A DNA stretch of 64,000 nucleotides from Dipteris shenzhenensis (lineage: Eukaryota; Polypodiophyta; Polypodiopsida; Gleicheniales), in NCBI GenBank assembly GCA_047967505.1, contig CM106539.1, one strand, 5' to 3'. The notes under the pieces were generated by a model. That model was given only the letters and a program-made list of their open reading frames with translations. It was not told the DNA's origin and did no database searches. Below are positions 32,939 through 43,834 of the stretch, one piece after another (position 1 is the first letter of the stretch; each line of letters starts with the position of its first letter). The translations under genes and the position numbers were made by a program.

Positions 32939-35900
32939 TTAAATAAGAGCATTTACATCAACTGTTTCATCTTGAGCCAAGTCTAAGGCGCCAAGTAAGT
33001 CTATCTCCAACTCTATACCGAGTTGATCTCCTATATCATCATCGTACTCTAGCATCGTACGTTCACCTAAAAGTATTTGATCATCTTCTTCAATTAAGCT
33101 TAAATGTGGTGATCGATCTTGACGATTGTTGTCTTCCTCGTCAATATCGTGATCTCCATCCTCCTCCCGTGCGATGTCATTATGCGCATCTTCCTCTTGC
33201 CTCATATGGTGATCTACATCTTCTTCGCTAGATTCATCAATTGGATCCGGATTTGGTAGTGGCATCTCCATATCCACATCTCGATCTTCAAAAATCTGCT
33301 TACTTCGTGGCGCAACTTGGATCACGTACCACCATCTTGGATCAGAACGATTCGGATGAAAAACCACCTATATTGAAGATGAAAAATCACGTGCCAAATG
33401 TCGTCAATTATATATATATCAATGGACTTAAAAAACGAAAGCTTCGACTAATTAAATCATTAGTATGCACCTGCTCACAGTGCTCGGGAAGAACAAAAGT
33501 ATCACTTTCATCGGTCCAATGTTTGGTGGAGTCTATTGCAAAGAGACCGCTACCATCTTTTCTCACAGTTGCATGGGGACCGTTGTAAGTAGTTCTAAAC
33601 CATTTTACATCAAGAATGAAAATAGTAAATCGTCTGAAATCAATTTCATAGATGTCGCGTATGGTTCCACAATAATCCAACTGTGAGGAGAGAAGATTGG
33701 TATCCGAAGCACTTGCTCGGCTATCTTGTGTGAAGTTAGCCATGACTCCACAATCATACGTGACTCTCTTTGAATCGATGCGTTCTATGCGAAAATGTTG
33801 TCCATATGACCATAATGCACTGTACTTTTTGTACTGTAAAAGAGCATCATTAAAACAATGAAGATGCACCTATTTTATAGCATATATTGCCACAAATAAT
33901 TACTTAATTACATCAAGAGATAAGAAACTTACATGCACCATACATCCAGATGATAACTCCCGCTCACGCTCGTTTATTGTCTCTCCATCATGTTCGGCTT
34001 TACGTATAGCTAGTTGTAGCCAATCAAGTGACATGTGAGTAGGGAGAAGAGCCAGATCTCGTGGATATGGTTGTGATCGCCTGTACATTACTCTGAATCT
34101 CGTCCTTGCATTTATTCTTTCTGCTTTGGCCACTTCATATCTCTCAATCCACTTCTGCATCTCAGGGCTATTGAGGATACAAAACTTATTGAAGTTCTCC
34201 ATTTGCTCTTCGCTCATCTTTCTTTCAATCCCTTTTCCTTGGGGGACCTCGCCAATGATGCGATCATCATCCTTGTTGTGCCAAGCTTGCGGCATATCAG
34301 GATCCGTGGATGCAAGAAACTCTGTGATATATACTAATGACTCTTGCACAAGCCATCCCTCTGCCATGCTTGCTTCTGGTCTTGCTCTTTGTCTTACAAA
34401 CCCCTTTAAAGTTTTCATAAACCGCTCGAGAAAAAACATCCATCGATTATGAACGGTACCTGCTATAGCCACCTCATCAACTATGTGCACAAGCAAGTGG
34501 ACTTGAGTTGTCATAATGCTTGAGGGAAAGTGCTTCTCAAGCAAGCATACGGCTTCGATGGATTCCACCCTAGCCTTCTCGATGCTCGATATAGAGATCT
34601 CTTTTTGAGATATCCACCTATTTCACATGTCCATGCATATGTAAGATATTTGAGATATCCACCTATTTCACATGTCCATGAAGAAAATAGATAATGCGAA
34701 TTGATAGTAAGCATACCTCACAATACCACAGATCTTGAATATAGCATTTCTAACATCTTCTTGTAAGCACCCTTTTATTGTAATTGGAAGGATGAACTAT
34801 CAAAGCAACAATGAAATCATGTCAACAATATAACATAATAATAATTACGCTAATGCATCACTATTATCGGTACACTAATTCTACTTAGAATACCTGTAAG
34901 ACCTTGTGCCAATCATGGGACTTGAGGCCACTAAGCTTATTGTCCTTTGAAAATGCTCCTTTCAAGCAACGCATGTACCCTGTCGGTGTTTGAAAAGAGG
35001 CAATGTCTGCCTTGATCGCTGCCTCCTCCCTCGTAGAGAGGATCCACGTTGCTTTCGGGAGGACAACTTTTCCTGAAGCATGCACTTGGGGCCACAAACG
35101 AGACATCCTATTCATAGCACGCAAGTCTTCTCGCACTCCTCTCGAGTCCTTGGAACCAACCAAGTGTGCCCAAATGGTAGCCCCCACATTCTTAAAGATA
35201 TGCATGGGATCCAAGAGATGATTGATTTGTAACTGACCCCAATAAGGAAGCTCGTGAAAGATCGATAGCCTCTTCATACCAGGAGGAGGTTCCTCTCCAT
35301 TCTCCCTCCAAGCTTGAATCCAATCACTTGCTTTTAAATATGATGGTGGTGGATCAAGCTGACCTCCACGTGCGAGATGGTCGAGCGGAAGGTATCGAGC
35401 ATGACCTTCATAAACATTTTTCCTCATGTGTTTGGAGTAGCGTGCAAGCGATTTCAGAGTGGGTCCACAAACAGGACAAGCATGGTACCCACTTGTAGCA
35501 AGCCCTGCACGCGTGCATGAATATGTTAGTACAAGACATGCGTGCAAAAGAGAGTAAAAAAAGCATAATCCCTCATTGTACATGTAAAGACATAACCACG
35601 TACCTGCGCACTCTCCATATCCTGGGTAGTCATGCATGGTCCACATCAAGATACCCCTGACGGAAATATCATTGGTATGCCTAGGAGCTCTGGAAATATC
35701 AAAGACCTGCACTCCTCTCCATAATATCTGTAACTCCTCTATCAAAGGTGCCATGTACACGTCCATGTTTCTTGCCTTGTACTTTCCTGGCACAAGTAGT
35801 GCAAGCATGAGGTGTCCCTTTTTTATTGTTAGCCATGGTGGGATATTGTAATTCACCACGACTATGGGCCATGTCGACCAAGATGTCGAGCGTAACCCGA

Positions 35901-36992
35901 AAGGATTCACGCCGTCCATGGCTAGCCCAAGATGTAAGTTGCGTCAAAGTCCGGCCACTGATTATCTATGTGCTTCCAAGCCGCACAATCTGCGGGAATC
36001 CTCAATGTGTGATCAGTGGACCGATGAGATGCATGCCATGTCATCAACTCCGCTATGGATTTGCATCGAAACATGTGTTGTATTCTTGCAATGATGGGAA
36101 AGTGTCTTAAGACCTTTACCGGTATCCTCTCACCCTGCAAGTCATCTCTATATCGTTGTTCCCCACACTTTGGACAACTAGCCAAATCTCCATGCTCACG
36201 ACGAAAGAGAATACAATCATTACGGCAAGCATGGATGGTATCATAATCCATACCCACCATTGTTAGCATCTTTTTCGCTTCATCTCTTGATGCGGGCATG
36301 GTATTTGGTGCAGGCAACATCTTTTGGAGCAACCTATGACAAAGACACTATCCAAATGATGATTCTCAAAACAAACAATATCCAAATAATGAGTCAATCA
36401 AATTAATGCAAGGGCTAACCTCATTAAGGCCGAGACACTTGTATCCGACCACCCATACTGTACTTGTAGATTCAAGATTGAGAGACAAGCACGTAGTTTA
36501 GACATCCTGGCACCCTCGTACAATTGTGTTGATTGCAACTCTCGCATTTTCACCTCAGACTCTGACATCACGTGTACGTGGGATGTAGTGCCCCTAAAAA
36601 TGGAATCCATCATGTCGACCATACCCTCGTCGTCATCTGGGAGACTATAGTCTTGTTGAAAGTGAGAAGGTATATGTGTACCCTCGTCACCCTCGTCATC
36701 CTGTCATAAGCTCATTCGTGTAAATAGAAGATCTTCTAATTCCGGGTATACAATAAGATTGCGAACTTAAATAGCTTTGACTTACCGATGATCCATCAAC
36801 ATGTGCAACACCAACGGGGGGTACTGGTTCCGGCTCCTCCCCATACATCCGCAAGTGGCGCATGATAATACGACGTTGATGTCGTACTTCTCGCTTGCAA
36901 TGAGTGCAATGACAATATAACCTCTCCGTAAGCCACTTCGTGCTCCCGGGAGTTGGCGCATCATCGGATGAGCTTCCACTCGTCCCTTCCAT
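32939..36992 (-). pseudogene. CACTA tnp2 transposase of A1, near-complete with one frameshift
   Basis: The start is ATG 36992. Exon 1 is 36992-36786, exon 2 is 36700-36420 and exon 3 starts at 36333; all three join in phase. Blocks in order: LYCHCTHCKREVRHQRR, SILNLQVQYGWSDTSVSALM, MVGMDYDTIHACRNDCILF, CPKCGEQRYRDDL, LRHFPIIARIQHMFRCKSIA, MDGVNPFGLRS, LMWTMHDYPGYGECAG, SGYHACPVCGPTLKSLARYS, LQINHLLDPMHIFKNVGATI, the DUF4218 block MFFLERFMKTLKGFVRQRA, a DUF4216-like block (LDYCGTIRDIYEIDFRRF) and an acidic tail to the stop at 32939. A 10-bp deletion at about 35944, compared with the related copies, shifts the frame between WPDF and LGLAMDG. Otherwise it is the best-kept tnp2 here. Confidence 0.9.
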
Positions 36993-37224
36993 CTACACTT
37001 ATAAAACCAAAACATAAGCATGAAGAGGAGATGTACACAATTATGAGCATAGCATGTTTAATTTGAGCTTCTCTTGAGGCTATATAAAAAGAATGACATC
37101 GCTATATAGTAAGGATTGAAACAAAAAATCCTATATAGTAAGGCTATGTAGTAAGAGGAGATATTGACAATTATAGGCATAGCATGTTTGAGTCACAAGA
37201 GGCCTCATTAAAAAACAAACAGTA

Positions 37225-37293
37225 AGCGTCGCTATATAGCGACGCTCTGTTCCGTCGCTATATAGCGACGAATAAGCGTCGCTATATAGCGAC
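37225..37293. repeat. CGCTATATAGCG cluster in the A1 tnp2 leader
   Basis: Three copies of the subterminal motif lie between the tnp2 start and its promoter. The same position is occupied in A2 (2066-2182, 44870-44986). Confidence 0.85.
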
Positions 37294-37840
37294 GCTGTGG
37301 GTTAAAACCCGAAACGGCGAAACCCGCAGCGTTTTGCTCAAAGCTTTCCTAATCTCTAAACTAAGCTCTCCAAAATCTCCTCCCACCTATTTTCACTGAC
37401 CTCCCATCTATTCCAAGCAACCTCCTACCCTATTTCCCACTCCTCACCCTCCTCCTATCTCTTGTGCACCCTCTCTCTCCTCTTTCCCTCTTTGGTTTCT
37501 AGAAAGAAAGTTCTTCAAAAGGTGAGTTTTTTTCAACAATGTAGGTTGTTTGTTTGTTAGCTTTGGTTTTGTGAGTGTTTCTACTTGTATTGCTAAAGTT
37601 TTAAACTAGTTTTCATGCTTGATTAGAAAGGATTCAAACAAAAAACGAAATTTCAAGAAAGAAAGAAAGAAACTCACCTCTTCTTTCTGTATTTCTCTTC
37701 CTTCTCTTCCTTCTCTACTCCTCAATCTCCTCCTTTCCTTGTCTCCTCAATCTTCTCTTTCCTTGTCTCCTTTCAAGAAGTTGCTTTTGTGATCTCCTCT
37801 TTCCACTAACATCTTATTTGAAAAAATGGGTTGTTTTCTC

Positions 37841-37937
37841 TCTTTTGTAGGGCCAGTCCACTACACCGAGCGGGACATAGTCTCTCTTTTGTGGGCCCAG
37901 TCCACTACACCGAGCGGGACATACTTTTACAGGTAAG
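37841..37937 (-). promoter_or_regulatory. Duplicated tnp2 promoter segment
   Basis: On the minus strand the block GTCCCGCTCGGTGTAGTGGA followed by CTGGGCCCAC or CTGGCCCTAC and AAAAGAGAG occurs twice in tandem (about 43-bp period). It aligns with the single TATA-containing block of A2 (1514-1556). The left copy has CTACAAAAGA where A2 has CTATAAAAGA. A leader intron donor (GGTGAGTTTC on the minus strand) follows at about 37670, so 37294-37840 is 5' leader. Confidence 0.55.
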
Positions 37938-38144
37938 TGCTTCCTCTTCTTTCCATTTAAGCTTTTTGTTATTTGCATTTGCCTGCAGCTAGCGCCTTAA
38001 GCGCTAGCTGCAGTGATGGGCGTAGGAACCCTCTCTTCCCCCTTCTCTTTTTCTCATTTTCCCCCTTCTCTTTTTTCCCTCTTCTCTTATTCTCTCTTTC
38101 CCCCTCTCTCTTTTCCCTTCTCTCTTTCCTTTCCCCCTTATTCT

Positions 38145-41100
38145 CTATTTCCGCATCCCTCTTATTCTCTTATGCTTATGCTTCTCTCATTCCGCATAAG
38201 CTCCTCCTCTATTTCCGCATGAGCATAAGCATGAGCTTATGCTTATGCTTATGCATAAGCATAAGCATAAGCATAAGCTCATGCTTATGCTCATTCATGA
38301 GCATGAGCTTATGCGTAAGTTTCCGCAAGAGCTTATGCGGAAATAGAGAATGAGAGAAGCATATGCTTCTCTCATTCTCTTTTTCCGCATAAGCTCCTTC
38401 TCTCATTCCGCATAAGCTCCTTCTCTATTTCCGCATGAGCATAAGCATGAGCTTATGCTTATGCTTATGCATGCATATGCATAAGCATAAGCATAAGCTC
38501 ATGCTTATGCTCATGCGGAAATAGAGAAGGAGCTTATGCGGAATGAGAGAAGGAGCTTGTCATGAGCTTATGCGCAAGTTTCCGCAAGAGCTTATGCGCA
38601 AGTTTCCGCAAGTGCTCCTTCTCTTTTTCCGCATAAGCTCTTTCTCTCATTCCGCATAAGCTCCTTCTCTATTTCCGCATGAGCATAAGCATGAGCTTAT
38701 GCTTATGCTTATGCATAAGCATAAGCATAAGCTCATGCTTATGCTCATTCATGAGCATGAGCTTATGCGTAAGTTTCCGCAAGAGCTTATCCGCAAGTTT
38801 CCACAAGTGCTCCTTCTCTTTTTCCGCATAAGCTCCCTCTCTTTTTCCGCATGAGCATAAGCATGAGCTTATGCTTATGCTTATGCATAAGCATAAGCAT
38901 AAGCTCATGCTTATGCTCATTCTTCCGCATGAGCTTATGCGTAAGTTTCCGCAAGAGCTTATGCGGAAATAGAGAATGAGAGAAGCATATGCTTCTCTCA
39001 TTCTCTTTTTCCGCATAAGCTCCTTCTCTCATTCCGCATAAGCTCCTTCTCTATTTCCGCATGAGCATAAGCATGAGCTTATGCTTATGCTTATGCTTAT
39101 GCATAAGCATAAGCATAAGCATAAGCTCATGCTTATGCTCATGCGGAAATAGAGAAGGAGCTCATGCTTATGCTCATGCGGAAATAGAGAAGGAGCTTAT
39201 GCGGAATGAGAGAAGGAGCTTGTCATAAGCATAAGCATAAGCTCATGCTCATGCTTATGCTTATGCATAAGCATAAGCATAAGCTCATGCTTATGCTCAT
39301 GCGGAAATAGAGAAGGAGCTTATGCGGAATGAGAGAAGGAGCTTGTCATGAGCTTATGCGCAAGTTTCCGCAAGAGCTTATGCGCAAGTTTCCGCAAGTG
39401 CTCCTTCTCTTTTTCCGCATAAGCTCTTTCTCTCATTCTGCATAAGCTCCTTCTCTATTTCCGCATGAGCATAAGCATGAGCTTATGCTTATGCATAAGC
39501 ATAAGAATAAGCTCATGCTTATGCTCATTCATGAGCATGAGCTTATGCGTAAGTTTCCGCAAGAGCTTATCCGCAAGTTTCCGCAAGTGCTCCTTCTCTT
39601 TTTCCGCATAAGCTCCCTCTCTTTTTCCGCATGAGCATAAGCATGAGCTTATGCTTATGCTTATGCACAAGCATAAGCATAAGCTCATGCTTATGCTCAT
39701 TCTTCCGCATGAGCTTATGCGTAAGTTTCCGCAAGAGCTTATGCGGAAATAGAGAATGAGAGAAGCATATGCTTCTCTCATTCTCTTTTTCCGCATAAGC
39801 TCCTTCTCTCATTCCGCATAAGCTCCTTCTCTATTTCCGCATGAGCATAAGCATGAGTTTCCGCAAGTTTCCGCAAGTTTCCGCAAGCATAAGCATAAGC
39901 ATAAGCATGAGCTTATGCGTAAGTTTCCGCAAGAGCTTATCCGCAAGTTTCCGCAAGTGCTCCTTCTCTCTTTCCGCATAAGCTCCTTCTCTATTTCCGC
40001 ATGAGCATAAGCATGAGCTTATGCTTATGCTTATGCTTATGCATAAGCATAAGCATAAGCTCATGCTTATGCTCATTCTTCCGCATGAGCTTATGCGTAA
40101 GTTTCCGCAAGAGCTTATGCGGAAATAGAGAATGAGAGAAGCATATGCTTCTCTCATTCTCTTTTTCCGCATAAGCTCCTTCTCTCATTCCGCATAAGCT
40201 CCTTCTCTCATTCCGCATGAGCATAAGCATGAGCTTATGCTTATGCTTATGCTTATGCTTATGCATAAGCATAAGCATAAGCTCATGCTTATGCTCATTC
40301 ATGAGCATGAGCTTATCCGCAAGTTTCCGCAAGTGCTCCTTCTCTTTTTCCGCATAAGCTCCCTCTCTTTTTCCGCATGAGCATAAGCATGAGCTTATGC
40401 TTATGCTTATGCATAAGCATAAGCATAAGCTCATGCTTATGCTCATTCTTCCGCATGAGCTTATGCGTAAGTTTCCGCAAGAGCTTATGCGGAAATAGAG
40501 AATGAGAGAAGCATATGCTTCTCTCATTCTCTTTTTCCGCATAAGCTCCTTCTCTCATTCCGCATAAGCTCCTTCTCTCATTCGCATAAGCTCCTTCTCT
40601 CATTCCGCATAAGCCCCTTCTCTATTTCCGCATGAGCATAAGCATGAGCTTATGCTTATGCTTATGCATAAGCATAAGCATGAGCTTATGCTTAAGCTCA
40701 TGCTTATGCTTATGCATAAGCATAAGCATAAGCTCATGCTTATGCTCATGCGGAAATAGAGAAGGGGCTTATGCGGAATGAGAGAAGGAGCTTGTCATGA
40801 GCTTATGCGCAAGTTTCCGCAAGAGCTTATGCGCAAGTTTCCGCAAGTGCTCCTTCTCTTTTTCCGCATAAGCTCCTTCTCTTTTTGCGCATAAGCTCCT
40901 TCTCTCATTCCGCATAAGCTCCTTCGCAAGTTTCCGCATGAGCATAAGCATGAGCTTATGCATGAGCTTATGCTTATGCTTATGCATTTCTCTTTTTCCG
41001 CATAAGCTCTTTCTCTCTTTCCGCATAAGCTCTTTCTCTTTCTCTTTTGCGTGAGCATATGCGGAAATAGAGAATGAGAGAAGCTTATGCTTCTCTCCTC

Positions 41101-41415
41101 CTCTATTTTCGCATATGCGGAAACATGAGCATAAGCTCATGCTCACCCATGAGCATAAGCATAAGCTCATGCGGAAAAAGAGAAGGAGCTTATGCTGAAA
41201 TAGAGAATGAGAGATGCTTCTCTCCTTCTCTTTTTCTGCATAAGCTCCTTCTCTTTTTCCGCATGAGCATAAGCATGCGGAAACTCATCCTTCTCATGCT
41301 TATGCTCATGCATGTGCATGAGCTTATGCTTAAGTTTCCGCATAAGCTCATGCACATGCGTGAGCTTATGCGGAAATAGAGAATGAGAGAAGCATAAGCT
41401 CATTCTCTATTTTTG
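38145..41415. repeat. Palindromic array (GCTTATGC / GCATAAGC) inside A1
   Basis: About 3.2 kb is built from GCATAAGC, GCTTATGC, GAGCTTATGCGG, TTCCGCAAG and GAGAGAAGGAGCTT words arranged as nested inverted repeats. A larger unit marked by GAAGCATATGCTTCTCTCAT recurs at about 38358, 38988, 39770, 40141 and 40515, showing higher-order tandem repetition. Long frames on the minus strand (rich in KHKHKLMLMLM) and on the plus strand are artefacts of the repeat. It lies between the divergent promoters. The flanks (37938-38144 and 41416-41640) are pyrimidine-rich. Confidence 0.95.
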
Positions 41416-41706
41416 CATAAGCTCATTCTCTATTTCCCACTCTATTTCCCCCTTCTCTCATTTCCCCCTTCTCTCATTCTCTATTTTCCCTCATCTCTTT
41501 CCCTTTCTCTCATTCTCTATTTCCTCGTTCTCATTCTTTTCTTTCCTTTACATCTTCTTTCCCTCTTATCTTTCCCTCTTCTTTCCCTCTTTCCTTTCCC
41601 TCTTCTTTCCTTTCCCTCTTCTTTCTTCTTGCCTATGCCTATGCCTATGAGAATGCTCATGTTTGTTTATTTGTTTTCTGTTTTCGTGTTTGTGTCTATG
41701 TTAGAC

Positions 41707-43282
41707 ATGGGATCACGTCGCTCATCCGACGAGTACGGACAGCCTCGCAGGAGGAGAGCTCACGATCTATATGCTCCAGAGGACTTTGATTCCTCTCAGG
41801 CGACTACCCCGAGGACTACCCCTGGTCCGACTCCTCTCGGTCCTAGCACTGTGACTACCCCTGGTCCGACCCCTCTTCCACGTAGCACTGCCACTACCCC
41901 TCAGGGGACTCCTTTGCTAGCCGCGCATGGATTTGTTGGGACTCCCGACGAGTTTGTAGCGCAGATGAGCGATGAGGAGGCAGCGAGATTCTTCTCTCTG
42001 CTCTCTCAGAGGACCTCCGCAATTCCTTCCCCTACACCGACGGGTGGACGTACAGCCCAGCCATCCCCTCGCGCCCCTTCGACCGCGGGATCATCACCTG
42101 CGCATGCCTCCCGCAAGGGAAGGAAGAGTAGGATGGGCGGCTCATGTTGTGCTGACTCAGGAGATGTAGACGAGTCAGCACACTCACGCTCCTTTAGGTC
42201 TCCACTTGGTCCGGAGACACAGTATCAGTCAGGTCCCTTTCCCTCTCCTACTCCCACAGCTACTCCTCGATCCGGAAGCGGTCGCGCAGCTTCCACTCCT
42301 TCAGACTCTGCTACCGTCAGTCCCCCTTACTCATCAGGGGATCTCTCCTATCAAATCACATCTGCCGGAGAGATAATAGAAGACAAAAAGGGCAAAGCAG
42401 TGATGGCCGCCATGAGGCGGTTGATGAGTCATCACTTCAAGAGCGGCATAAATATCGATTGGCGGTATCAAGATGGCCAAAAGAAGCAGGCGGTGATCGA
42501 TGAGTTAAAACTCAGATTTCCTAATCCGCCAAATGTGGAGTTTAATAACAGTTATATGCTCGAGCGCATGGGTTTGGTCCTAAAGCATCGCAGATCAACC
42601 ATGCGTACTTCCATTACAAAGGGGTTGTCTAAACCCAGCTGGGCAGACAAAGCTGATTGGAAGTTCTTGAAGAAGCAGAATAGGGACCATCCTGAAATGT
42701 TCGAGGGTCAGAGGAGGGCTACGAAGAGACGGCTGGATGTCGTAGGTACTTCGCACTTTGGTGCAGGTGGACGGTATGCGTTCGAGGCAACCGTGGTAAG
42801 TTTACTTCTTTCCATTTAATGTATTGTTCTATTTGTTTTACTTACATATTACATGCACTTTAGCTAACTCTAACTCTCGTAAATTGGATCCACAGCAAGT
42901 TGCGATGGGTCGTCTTCCTACGGATGCAGAGACGCGGCGCGCATTTCGGATAGGAACCAAGCCGTGGTTCATTGAGCAAGAGGCAATGGGAGCGACAGTC
43001 GATTGGGCTGAGGTGGCTGCTCGCACGGTATAAGTTTACTCCTGCTTGTAATCTCACTTTTTAATTTAAGTTCCAATCTAATTTTCGATTTATTTGGTTC
43101 AGTCTCAGGGTCAAAGCTCAAGCGTCCCATCATCAGAGACGAGCGATCAACAGGGGCAAGGATCGGACGCAGGTGCCGATGACGAAGGAGAAGACGCAGG
43201 TGTCGGGGACGAGGGAGAAGATGCAGGTGCCGAGGACCAGGGAACAGCCCAACAAGACGATTCGGATTCGGATTCGGATTAG
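41707..43282 (+). CDS. Transposase_24 (Ptta/En/Spm) accessory protein of A1 (466 aa)
   Basis: Exons 41707-42795, 42896-43027 and 43103-43282 join in phase and give 466 residues without a stop. ATG 41707 is preferred because upstream frame sequence is low-complexity. After a Pro/Thr/Ser-rich N-terminus come SSGDLSYQITSAGEIIEDKK, AMRRLMSHHFKSGINID, IDELKLRFPNPPNVEFNNSY, HRSTMRTSITKGLSKP and VGTSHFGAGGRYAFEATV, typical of the plant Ptta/En/Spm family. The second exon has MGRLPTDAETRRAFRIGTKP, and the C-terminus is acidic (GEDAG repeats, DSDSDSD). It probably binds the CGCTATATAGCG repeats. It is divergent from tnp2 and is the only apparently intact transposon protein here. Confidence 0.85.
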
Positions 43283-43483
43283 TAGTGGTAGTAGCATTTT
43301 TCATATCCGCTCGTTAGAGCCATTTTGTATCGCCCTTTCACAGGGTAATTTTGTTTCAAACACAGTTGTATATGTATATGCATTTCTTCCTCATCGTTCA
43401 CAAGAACAATTTTGTATCACCCTGCAAGCAAGGGAAATTTTGTTATAAAAAACTTTCTTTTGTAATTACAAAAAAAAAAAAAA

Positions 43484-43536
43484 GGTTAGTGGGGCTAAAC
43501 AGGGCTTCCTTTTGGCCCTGTTTAGCCCCACTAACC
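43484..43536. repeat. Perfect 22-bp inverted repeat (hairpin)
   Basis: The arms 43484-43505 and 43515-43536 are exact complements with a 9-base loop. The left arm follows a run of A and the right arm leads into a run of T. It lies downstream of the Transposase_24 gene and could mark its 3' end or be a tiny nested inverted-repeat element. Confidence 0.9.
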
Positions 43537-43556
43537 ATTTTTTTTACCTTCTGTTA

Positions 43557-43706
43557 ATCGTCGCTATATAGCGACGTTTACCAGTGTCGCTATGTAGCGA
43601 CGATTAACAGAGTCGCTATATAGAGACGTTTATATCGTCGCTATATAGCGACGTTTACATCGTCGCTATATAGCGACGATTAACAGCGTCGCTATATAGC
43701 GACGGT
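43557..43706. repeat. A1 right subterminal repeats
   Basis: Six copies of GTCGCTATATAGCGACG, partly separated by TTTAC or ATTAACA spacers, mirror the left array. The remaining 128 bp to the terminus include related half sites. Confidence 0.9.
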
Positions 43707-43834
43707 TTATAGCGACGCTCCTTTTCCGACGATTTTAACGACTTTTATAGCGACCTTTGCGCCCGTGAAAAAAAAAATTTTTAATGTAAAAAGCGTCGGT
43801 ATTTCCGTCGGAAAATGGCCTATGCCTTGTAGTG

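Larger units (their letters stand above)
32500..43834. mobile_element. CACTA transposon A1 (11,335 bp)
   Basis: The left end is CACTACTACACACGC and the right end is CCTTGTAGTG, flanked by the 3-bp duplication AAT (32497-32499 and 43835-43837). The uninterrupted target is present in copy A at 1031-1033 (CCACAATCAAGG), so the boundaries are exact. It contains subterminal GTCGCTATATAGCGAC arrays, tnp2 on the minus strand, a Transposase_24 gene on the plus strand, and a large palindromic array between them. A 10-bp deletion in tnp2 suggests it now needs a helper. Confidence 0.97.

Noticed and set aside
38209-41403. Many minus-strand open frames of 65-183 codons rich in KHKHKLMLML and SISSCLCSCG
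   Set aside because: They are translations of the GCTTATGC/GCATAAGC array; frames and lengths follow repeat units, and no start context or domain is present.
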